Shown here piece by piece: positions 7,240 to 13,050 of a stretch of DNA of 15,453 nt; within the stretch, counting starts at the first letter, position 1, and each line of letters begins with the position of its first letter. The notes beneath the pieces were generated by a model. The model searched no databases, was not told where the DNA came from, and saw only the letters and a list, made by a program, of their open reading frames with translations. This DNA is from an uncultured Oscillospiraceae bacterium (lineage in GTDB: Bacteria > Bacillota > Clostridia > Oscillospirales > Ruminococcaceae): positions 1 to 15,453 of the forward strand of contig UQDG01000037.1 of assembly GCA_900539695.1 (NCBI GenBank). The letters run 5' to 3'. A program made the translations under genes and the position numbers.

Positions 7240-7245
7240 TATACT
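7217..7245 (+). promoter_or_regulatory. Promoter of the beta-galactosidase gene
   Basis: TTGCGC (7217-7222) and TATACT (7240-7245) are spaced by 17 bases. The weak -35 box sits in the centre of an inverted repeat, which fits a regulated promoter. Confidence 0.55.
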
Positions 7246-7299
7246 GAACATCAAAGACGCACATTACTTTTTATGCAAACGCAAAGCGGAGGAAAAACT

Positions 7300-9291
7300 A
7301 TGCAGTTGGATAAACTTCTCCATGGCGGAGATTATAACCCGGAACAGTGGCTGGACCGCCCGGATATTCTGGCCCAAGATGTGGAACTGATGGAAAAAGC
7401 ACATGTCAACGTAGTTACGCTGGGCGTGTTCTCCTGGTCCACCATCGAGCCGCAGGAGGGCGAGTTTCACTTGGATTGGCTGGCGGACATCATCCACAAC
7501 CTATACGCCCACGGTATCTCCACCATTCTGGCCACGCCCAGCGCCGCACGCCCGGCCTGGCTGGCCCGGAAGTACCCCGAGGTGCGCCGTGTGCGCGGCG
7601 ACCGCGTGCGCGAACTGTACAACCGCCGCCAGAACCACTGCTACACTTCGCCGATCTACCGCGAAAAAGTGGCCATCATCGACCGCAAACTGGCCGAGCG
7701 CTTCGGTGATGACCCGGCCGTGATCCTGTGGCACATCGGCAACGAGTTTGGTGGCGAGTGCCACTGCGAGCTGTGCCAGAACGCTTTCCGCACCTGGTTG
7801 CAGAAGCGTTACGGCAGCCTGGACGCGCTGAACAAAGCCTGGAATGCCACCTTTTGGAGCCACAACTATACCGAATGGAGCCAGATCGAAAGCCCGGCGC
7901 CCCATGGAGAGAACGCCGTGCAGGGTCTGGCCCTGGACTGGAAGCGGTTCGTCAGCTATCAGAGCATCGATTTTTACAAGTGGGAGCGCGATTGCGTGCG
8001 GGAACTGGCCCCCAAGGCGGAGTTCACCGTCAACATGATGTACCGCTTCAACGACATCAACTACTTTGACTTTGCCAAGGAGATCGACGTGGCCAGCTGG
8101 GACAACTACCCCACCTGGCACAAGCCCACCGAGACCATCGAGGAGACTGCCCTGGACACGGCGATGATGCACGACCTGTACTATTCGCTGAAGGGCAAGC
8201 CTTTCCTGATGATGGAGTCCAGCCCCAGCTTTACCAACTGGCAGCCTGTCAGCAAGCAGAAGCGCCCCGGTATCGCCGAGCTGTCTGCCCTGCAGGCTGT
8301 GGCCCATGGGGCGGACAGCGTTTGCTACTTCCAGTGGCGTGCCAGCCGCGGTGCCGAGGAGAAGCTTCACGGTGCAGTGGTCGGCCATGACGGCCGCGAG
8401 GATGCCCGCCCCTTCCGCGAGACCGCCGAAGTCGGCGAGACTTTGGAGCAGCTGGCCTTTGTGGTGGACACCCGCCGCGTCAAGCAGGCGGCCATCGTGC
8501 ATGACTGGGAGAACAAGTGGGCGCTGGAAGGCTCCTGCGGACCGCGCAACTGCGGCCTGGGCTACTGGAAAGAGTTGGCTTGCCACTACAACGCCCTGGC
8601 CCGCCGCGGCATCACCGTGGATTTCGTTAACCAGGAAAGCGACCTGACCGGTTACGGCCTGGTCATTGTGCCGATGCAGTACCTGCTGCGCAACAAATTT
8701 GCGCAGGCACTCTGCGATTACACGGCCCAAGGCGGCACCGTGGTGGTGACCTACTGGACCGGCGTGGTGGATGAGAGCGATCTGTGCTACCTGGGCGACA
8801 CCCCCTACGGTCTGACCGATCTGTTGGGCCTGCGCCGGGAGGAGATCGACGCCCTGTACGATGGTGAGACCTGCCACTGTGCTGCCACTGACGATGGCGC
8901 GATGGAAGCGGACGGCAGCATCCTGTGCGAGGTGGCTGCCCTGAACGACACCGATCCCGCCACCCCGCTGATGCTGTATGCGGAGGATTACTACGCCGGC
9001 TGCCCCGCCGTTGCTGTGCATGCCTTTGGCAAGGGCCGGGCGTATTACCTGGCCAGCCGCTTCAATGCGGATTTTTACAATGACTTTTATGCGCAGGTAT
9101 GCGAGAAAGCAGGCCTGCAGCCTGCCTGGCCGGAGCAGCTGCCCACCGGTGTGCTGGCCACTCGCCGCGGTGATTTCGTATTTATGCAGAACTGCAACGA
9201 CCACAGCGTAGACATCGATGGCGTGGAGCTGGAGAAATACAGCACCCGTTTGGTCCAGCTGGAACCTGTGGACGAAGACGACGAGAGCTGA
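7300..9291 (+). CDS. Beta-galactosidase, glycoside hydrolase family 42
   Basis: A 663-residue cytoplasmic enzyme, with no signal peptide, that hydrolyses terminal beta-galactosides. The N-terminal LLHGGDYNPEQW is a GH42 hallmark. The catalytic acid/base is E149 in HIGNEFGGECHC and the nucleophile is E306 in MMESSPSFTNW. C114, C154, C156 and C159 match the GH42 zinc site described for Thermus A4 beta-galactosidase. A TIM barrel (to about 385), a trimerisation domain and a C-terminal beta domain are expected, and the length is normal. The ATG at 7300 is chosen because CGGAGG lies at 7287-7292 and the family motif starts just after; the frame stays open upstream but without a ribosome site. It is transcribed alone. 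No dedicated galactoside transporter is adjacent, though a carbohydrate ABC importer lies 2.3 kb downstream. Confidence 0.95.
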   Translation: MQLDKLLHGGDYNPEQWLDRPDILAQDVELMEKAHVNVVTLGVFSWSTIEPQEGEFHLDWLADIIHNLYAHGISTILATPSAARPAWLARKYPEVRRVRGDRVRELYNRRQNHCYTSPIYREKVAIIDRKLAERFGDDPAVILWHIGNEFGGECHCELCQNAFRTWLQKRYGSLDALNKAWNATFWSHNYTEWSQIESPAPHGENAVQGLALDWKRFVSYQSIDFYKWERDCVRELAPKAEFTVNMMYRFNDINYFDFAKEIDVASWDNYPTWHKPTETIEETALDTAMMHDLYYSLKGKPFLMMESSPSFTNWQPVSKQKRPGIAELSALQAVAHGADSVCYFQWRASRGAEEKLHGAVVGHDGREDARPFRETAEVGETLEQLAFVVDTRRVKQAAIVHDWENKWALEGSCGPRNCGLGYWKELACHYNALARRGITVDFVNQESDLTGYGLVIVPMQYLLRNKFAQALCDYTAQGGTVVVTYWTGVVDESDLCYLGDTPYGLTDLLGLRREEIDALYDGETCHCAATDDGAMEADGSILCEVAALNDTDPATPLMLYAEDYYAGCPAVAVHAFGKGRAYYLASRFNADFYNDFYAQVCEKAGLQPAWPEQLPTGVLATRRGDFVFMQNCNDHSVDIDGVELEKYSTRLVQLEPVDEDDES

Positions 9292-9317
9292 CCTACTTTC
9301 TTTGAAAAGAAAGTAGG
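9292..9317. repeat. Perfect 11-bp palindrome directly after the beta-galactosidase stop
   Basis: The 11-base arms (9292-9302 and 9307-9317), built on CCTACTTTCTT, enclose the tetraloop TGAA and start one base after the TGA. The motif AAAGAAAGTAGGCAAAGAAA is one I recall as a dispersed intergenic repeat in related gut Clostridia. Confidence 0.6.
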
Positions 9318-9350
9318 CAAAGAAACTTTTAATATGTTCCATAAAAAAGA

Positions 9351-9381
9351 GGGCGGTGCCGGGAAACGACATCGCCCTTTT
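9351..9381 (+). terminator. Terminator of the beta-galactosidase gene
   Basis: GGGCGGTG (9351-9358) pairs with CATCGCCC (9370-9377) with one G-U pair, and TTTT follows. A run of A residues precedes it, so it may also stop transcription from the other strand. Confidence 0.7.
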
Positions 9382-9389
9382 GTAATGGC

Positions 9390-9438
9390 ATACACGGGGC
9401 GCTGGAGAACGCCGCCCCCTACAAATGTAGTAAGAGTA
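9390..9438. repeat. GGGGCG dyad unit within the repeat island
   Basis: GGGGCG (9396-9401) and CGCCCC (9413-9418) form a dyad. Read on the minus strand, the block begins with TGTAGGGGGCGGCG, resembling a common dispersed repeat that I recall from Oscillospiraceae intergenic regions. No gene is seen in it. Confidence 0.35.
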
Positions 9439-9540
9439 TTGGCTCCCCTTGAGGGGAGCGAGGGATGGCCCTGAGGCAGTATGTTGCTAAAGTAGCCACT
9501 CCTCACCCGCTGTGAGGAAGCTCCCCTCTGGGGGAGCCAA
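9439..9540. mobile_element. MITE-like element with 21-bp terminal inverted repeats
   Basis: A 102-bp unit. Its left end (9439-9459, starting TTGGCTCCCC) matches the complement of its right end (9520-9540) at 19 of 21 positions. Each end is itself a small hairpin (GCTCCCC/GGGGAGC). The interior has no open frame of note. The structure fits a miniature inverted-repeat or REP-type element mobilised in trans. No target-site duplication is obvious. Confidence 0.5.
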
Positions 9541-9578
9541 AAAGCTTTGGTGGGGCCGTGTGCCATTGTAGAGGAATC

Positions 9579-9657
9579 GGCGGCGGGCAGCCGCCAAACG
9601 CGCGCTATCGGAAGTGGCGGGGGCCTTTTCGGTTCCTTTTCGGTCTCCAAAAGGAAC
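9579..9657. repeat. Two further hairpins in the repeat island
   Basis: GGCGGC (9579-9584) pairs with GCCGCC (9590-9595). GTTCCTTTT (9632-9640) pairs with AAAAGGAAC (9649-9657) across an 8-base loop. Neither has the terminator layout for a neighbouring gene, and no coding region is supported here. Confidence 0.45.
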
Positions 9658-9678
9658 ACTTGTCGGCGATATGCCGTT

Positions 9679-9711
9679 AAAAAAGTGGCTCACCGCAAGG
9701 TGGTGAGCCAC
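9679..9711 (-). terminator. Terminator of the thioredoxin gene
   Basis: GTGGCTCACC (9685-9694) and GGTGAGCCAC (9702-9711) form a perfect 10-bp stem. On the minus strand it is followed by six T residues (9684-9679), 20 bases past the thioredoxin stop. Confidence 0.85.
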
Positions 9712-9731
9712 GCCAGAAGCCGTATAAAAAA

Positions 9732-10043
9732 TCAAAGCACGCCGTTCAGCCAGGCGACCAGCGCCGGTTTCGGCTGGAAGCCTACCTGATGGGTAACCAT
9801 CTTGCCGTTTTTCAGCACCACCAGACATGGGATGCTGCTCACACCAAACTGCGCGGCCAGCTGCGGGTTTTCGTCGCAGTCAATGCCGAAAAAGGCAGCC
9901 TTGTCGGCCATCTCATTGCTTACTTCTTCCAGCACGGGTCCCAGCATCTTGCAAGGGCCGCACCAGGTGGCGTTAAAATCCAGTACGGCCACGGGGGCGG
10001 CCAGTGCAGCGGTCAAATCGTTATGATGAACTTCCTGTACCAT
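9732..10043 (-). CDS. trxA: Thioredoxin
   Basis: A 103-residue single-domain thioredoxin, normal family length. It carries the WCGPC active site (W27, C28, C31) and the cis-proline P72 in SSIPCL; buried D22 in LDFNATW matches the conserved acid. It reduces protein disulfides in the cytoplasm, normally recharged by a thioredoxin reductase that is not in this window. An additional cysteine follows the cis-proline (C73), and C56 lies in FGIDCDEN, as in many thioredoxins. The start is supported by AAAGGAGG (complement of 10053-10060) with a 9-base spacer. It is transcribed alone, divergently from the LacI-type regulator and convergently with the beta-galactosidase. Confidence 0.94.
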   Translation of the reverse strand: MVQEVHHNDLTAALAAPVAVLDFNATWCGPCKMLGPVLEEVSNEMADKAAFFGIDCDENPQLAAQFGVSSIPCLVVLKNGKMVTHQVGFQPKPALVAWLNGVL

Positions 10044-10108
10044 AGGAAAATTCCTCCTTTTATCGTGTGTTTGTCAGTATGGGCAGAGCCCGGCTGAACT
10101 ATACCACT

Positions 10109-10137
10109 ATCTTACACGATAAACCGCCAAAAAGCAA
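10109..10137 (-). promoter_or_regulatory. Promoter of the thioredoxin gene
   Basis: On the minus strand TTGCTT (10137-10132) and TAAGAT (10114-10109) are spaced by 17 bases. A TATCGTGT / ACACGATA pair (10061-10068 and 10114-10121) flanks the leader. Confidence 0.55.
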
Positions 10138-10226
10138 TAGATAACATATTAAAATACTATGAATTAAAAATAAGACAAGTGTACATTGTGCCGAAATTTG
10201 GCCCGGCTTTTTGGCGGTTCTGCGGC

Positions 10227-10255
10227 TTGACAAAAATTGCGCAGGTGCGTATGCT
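10227..10255 (+). promoter_or_regulatory. Promoter of the LacI-family regulator
   Basis: A consensus TTGACA (10227-10232) and TATGCT (10250-10255) are spaced by exactly 17 bases, with a predicted start near 10262. Confidence 0.75.
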
Positions 10256-10306
10256 TGAAGAAAAGCACAATCAATTTGCGCGGCTTTTCGCTAAGAAGTT
10301 GCGCAA
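10237..10306. promoter_or_regulatory. TTGCGCAA-type operators at the regulator gene
   Basis: TTGCGCAG lies in the promoter spacer (10237-10244), a weaker TTGCGCGG at 10276-10283, and a perfect TTGCGCAA at 10299-10306, just before the ribosome site. The 8-mer is palindromic with a central CG, as LacI-family operators usually are. Autoregulation by the adjacent regulator is inferred. Confidence 0.55.
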
Positions 10307-10327
10307 AAGAAAAGGGGAGTACAGCCC

Positions 10328-11341
10328 ATGGCTACGGGGCAGGGACGGGATGGACGTCCGCCGATCGAGGAAATCGCACAGGCACTTGGCATATCAAAAA
10401 CAACAGTATCACGTGCATTGTCAGGCAAAGGACGTGTGAGCGAGGAGACCCGCGCCAAGGTGTTTGCCTATGTGGGCCGCCCGGGGGTTGATAGCAGCAC
10501 CCCAGTGCGCAGGCAGGATCCCGGTGCAACACACAATCTTTCGCTGGTGATCCCCAAGCACTTCATGCAGTTGGACCTGCCGTTTTTGCGCAAGTGTATG
10601 GGCGGTGTCTGCACCATGGCGGCGCAGCGCGGGTACGATCTGCTGCTCTGTTACGTTAGCGATACCGATACCGTCCAGCTGGAGCGCCAGCTGGCCAGCC
10701 ATAAAGTGGACGGCGTCATCCTCTCCCGCACGATGAACGATGACCCCAGCATTGACCTGCTGCAGCAGTACGGTGTGCCCTTTGTTGCCATCGGCCGCAT
10801 CGAAAATGACGATATACCGCAGGCTGATAACGACCAGCTGGGCGCCGCCAGCGAGATGACGCGGGTGCTGTTCCAGATGGGAGCGCGCCGCATCGCTTAT
10901 TTGGGCGGCAGCGGCACCTACACCGTCAACGCCGACCGCCTGCGCGGCTATTTGCGCGGGCTGGCGGAATTTGGTGTTCCCGCCGACCAGTCGCTGATCC
11001 GCACCGGCATTGAATCCGACGAGCAGCGCACCGACGCGCTGGAGGCTGTGTTGGAGCAGCACCCGGATTGCCTGCTGTGCTGCGATGATCGCATTGCCTT
11101 TGATTTGATGCGCGAGCTGCGCAATCGTCATATCCGTGTGCCGGAACAGCTGCGGCTGGCCAGCCTGTACGACAGTGAGCTGCTGGCTGGTACGACCCCG
11201 GCCATCTCGGCCGTGCAGTTTGACGCTGAGCGGTTGGGTTCTACGGCCTGCCGTATGCTGCTGGACGTGATGGCGGGCAAGGATATCCCGCTGCGCCAGG
11301 TGCAGGGCTATCAAGTCATCCTGCGGGAATCGACAAAGTAA
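10328..11341 (+). CDS. LacI-family transcriptional regulator
   Basis: A 337-residue DNA-binding regulator. The N-terminal helix-turn-helix is IEEIAQALGISKTTVSRALSG (13-33), with the recognition helix in KTTVSRAL, followed by the RVSEETRAKVFAYV helix (36-49). A periplasmic-binding-protein-like effector domain starts at about 70 (LSLVIP) and runs to the C-terminus. The usual hinge pattern (Tyr-x-Pro-Asn then Ala-Arg-x-Leu) is not recognisable between 50 and 69, where the sequence is Pro/Ser/Arg-rich. AAAGGGGAG at 10311-10319 supports the ATG. It is followed after 265 bases by a carbohydrate ABC importer in the same direction, so it most likely controls that importer in response to a sugar. Shared palindromes around both promoters support this. 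The effector is unknown. Confidence 0.92.
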   Translation: MATGQGRDGRPPIEEIAQALGISKTTVSRALSGKGRVSEETRAKVFAYVGRPGVDSSTPVRRQDPGATHNLSLVIPKHFMQLDLPFLRKCMGGVCTMAAQRGYDLLLCYVSDTDTVQLERQLASHKVDGVILSRTMNDDPSIDLLQQYGVPFVAIGRIENDDIPQADNDQLGAASEMTRVLFQMGARRIAYLGGSGTYTVNADRLRGYLRGLAEFGVPADQSLIRTGIESDEQRTDALEAVLEQHPDCLLCCDDRIAFDLMRELRNRHIRVPEQLRLASLYDSELLAGTTPAISAVQFDAERLGSTACRMLLDVMAGKDIPLRQVQGYQVILRESTK

Positions 11342-11377
11342 TGCTACAATTTGCATAAATCTGTTAAAAAAGGCAAC

Positions 11378-11400
11378 TTGCGCAACAAGAAATTGCGCAA
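11378..11400. promoter_or_regulatory. Upstream pair of TTGCGCAA operators
   Basis: Two perfect TTGCGCAA palindromes (11378-11385 and 11393-11400) have centres 15 bases apart, about 130 bases before the predicted transcription start of the importer. They could also fold as a hairpin at the end of the regulator transcript, but no T-tract follows, so DNA binding is favoured. Confidence 0.55.
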
Positions 11401-11483
11401 AACGGCGCCGAATGGTAGAAAAACGCGAAATTTATGGGTAAAAACTCACAAAAAGTTATCCTAAACACCGTCAATTATGTGCA

Positions 11484-11512
11484 TTGACACCAGCGCAAAA
11501 ATCTTGTATCCT
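11484..11512 (+). promoter_or_regulatory. Promoter of the carbohydrate importer operon
   Basis: TTGACA (11484-11489) and TATCCT (11507-11512) are spaced by 17 bases, with a predicted start near 11519. A CAGCGCAA half-match to the operator motif lies in the spacer (11491-11498). Confidence 0.72.
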
Positions 11513-11528
11513 AAGTATTGTAAAGCAG

Positions 11529-11549
11529 ATGCGCAACGTGATTGCGCAG
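11529..11549. promoter_or_regulatory. Downstream operator of the importer operon
   Basis: TGCGCAA (11530-11536) and TTGCGCA (11542-11548) form a perfect 7-bp inverted repeat with a 5-base spacer, about 10-30 bases after the predicted start. A protein bound here would block transcription, as at a classical lac-type operator. Confidence 0.6.
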
Positions 11550-11605
11550 CACTGCGAATTGTTTGAGCAACGAGCAAAAACAAGAAGAAGAAGGAGAACA
11601 CAATT

Positions 11606-12919
11606 ATGAAAAAGCAATTGAGCCTTGCCATGGCTGGTGTCATGGCCCTGTCTCTGGCAGCCTGCGGTGGCAGCTCTGCCAGCAGCGCAGCAACCTCTAC
11701 CGCTGAGGCTGCTTCCTCCGCTGCCGAGAGCACCGCAGAGAGCACTGCTGCTGAGGGCGACGTTCTCGACCAGGCTGCTGCCGCTGCCTTCGCTCAGGAT
11801 GTTACCTTGACCATGTGGGGCGCTGAAGAGGATCAGGATCTGCTGCGTGAAATCAGCGACAAGTTCATCGAGAAGTACGGCAACTACGGCGGCAAGATCA
11901 CCATCAATCTGGGATCTCAGTCCGAGTCCACGGCCAAGGATACCGTCCTGACCGACCCCACCGCCGCTGCTGATGTTTATGCTTTTGCCGATGACCAGCT
12001 GAACGAGTTGGTCAAGGCTGGCGCTCTGCAGGAAGTGCAGCTGAATGCGGACGATATCAAGAGCCGCAACACTCCCGCGTCTGTCGATGCTGCCACGGTC
12101 GATGGCAAGCTGTATGCTTACCCCCTGACCGCTGACAACGGCTACTTCATGTTCTACGACAAGAGCTTCTTCACCGAGGACGACGTCAAGAGCCTTGACA
12201 CGATGATGGAGAAGGCAGCCGCCGCAGGCAAGAAAGTCTCTATGGACGTTGCGAACGGCTGGTACCTGTACAGCTTCTATGCTGGCGCCGGCCTGAACCT
12301 GAGCCTGGCTGATGACGGCGTGAATACCGTCTGCAACTGGAATGAGGCCCCGGGCGCTGACGTTACCCAGGCTGTCATTGATATCTGTAAGAACCCTGGC
12401 TTCATCGCCCTGAAGGACGATGAGTTCACCGGTAAGCTGAAGGACGGCACTTTGGTTGCTGGCGTCAACGGCACCTGGCGTGCAAACGACGCTGATGAAG
12501 TTTGGGGCGACAACTACGCCGCCTGCAAGCTGCCTACCTACACCCTGAACGGTGAGCAGGTCCAGATGGCCTCCTTCTCCGGCTACAAACTGATCGGTGT
12601 CAACCCCCACAGCGCTAACGTCGGTGCTGCTATGCTGCTGGCCGACTTTGTTACCAACGAAGAGAACGAGGTACTGCGCTTCAAGGAGCGCGCACAGGGC
12701 CCCTCCAACACCAACGCTCTGGCAGCCGCTTCTTCTCCGGCTCTGACCGCTGTTGTTGCCCAGTCCGAGTACGCTAACCTGCAGCGCGTTGGCGGCAACT
12801 TCTGGGCTTCCGCTGAGACCCTCGGTTCCATCTGCGTCAACGGCAACCCCGATGGCAAGGACACCCAGACTTTGGTCGATGACGCTGTTGCCGGTATCAC
12901 CGCTCCTGTCACCCAGTAA
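11606..12919 (+). CDS. Maltose/oligosaccharide-type ABC transporter, substrate-binding lipoprotein
   Basis: A 437-residue extracellular solute-binding protein of family 1 (MalE type). The signal peptide ends with LAAC (C20 lipidated), then a long Ser/Ala/Thr/Glu-rich linker runs to about 60. The binding domain opens with VTLTMWGAEEDQDLLREISDKF, followed by DVYAFADDQLNELVKAGAL and YAYPLTADNGYFMFYDK, patterns typical of maltodextrin-binding proteins in Firmicutes. AAGGAG at 11591-11596 sets the ATG. It binds sugar outside the membrane and hands it to the two permeases downstream. Maltose or maltodextrin is the family's common ligand, but the nearby beta-galactosidase leaves galactosides possible. 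Confidence 0.9.
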   Translation: MKKQLSLAMAGVMALSLAACGGSSASSAATSTAEAASSAAESTAESTAAEGDVLDQAAAAAFAQDVTLTMWGAEEDQDLLREISDKFIEKYGNYGGKITINLGSQSESTAKDTVLTDPTAAADVYAFADDQLNELVKAGALQEVQLNADDIKSRNTPASVDAATVDGKLYAYPLTADNGYFMFYDKSFFTEDDVKSLDTMMEKAAAAGKKVSMDVANGWYLYSFYAGAGLNLSLADDGVNTVCNWNEAPGADVTQAVIDICKNPGFIALKDDEFTGKLKDGTLVAGVNGTWRANDADEVWGDNYAACKLPTYTLNGEQVQMASFSGYKLIGVNPHSANVGAAMLLADFVTNEENEVLRFKERAQGPSNTNALAAASSPALTAVVAQSEYANLQRVGGNFWASAETLGSICVNGNPDGKDTQTLVDDAVAGITAPVTQ

Positions 12920-12958
12920 TCTCTGCTTCTACCTATAATAATGAAATGATCTGATAAG

Positions 12959-13004
12959 ACAGCCCGCTTGTGATAGAAAACACTTGATGCAAGCGGGCTG
13001 TTTT
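12959..13004 (+). terminator. Intra-operon terminator between binding protein and permeases
   Basis: ACAGCCCGCTTG (12959-12970) pairs perfectly with CAAGCGGGCTGT (12990-13001) across a 19-base loop, ending in TTTT. Its place after the binding-protein gene suggests partial termination that keeps permease expression lower. Confidence 0.78.
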
Positions 13005-13050
13005 ATCCGTATGATTTATGAAGATCGTGTGAACGAAAGGGGACTTCGCT

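Noticed and set aside
7153..7299. Upstream extension of the beta-galactosidase reading frame
   Set aside because: It begins inside a terminator hairpin, before the predicted promoter, and lacks a ribosome site. The GH42 domain starts right after the ATG at 7300.
7501..9372. Long open frame (623 codons) on the minus strand, opposite the beta-galactosidase gene
   Set aside because: It is fully antisense to a GH42 gene with intact catalytic residues. The predicted protein has no recognisable motif and the frame is open because of GC-rich codon bias.
9292..9731. CRISPR array
   Set aside because: The repeats are different palindromes with no regular direct repeat and spacer pattern.
9547..9789. 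Plus-strand open frame of 80 codons over the repeat island
   Set aside because: It runs through hairpins and into the antisense of the thioredoxin gene, has no convincing ribosome site and no family resemblance.
10179..10439. Open frame of 86 codons overlapping the start of the regulator gene
   Set aside because: It begins upstream of the regulator promoter and overlaps the helix-turn-helix coding region in another frame, with no supported start.
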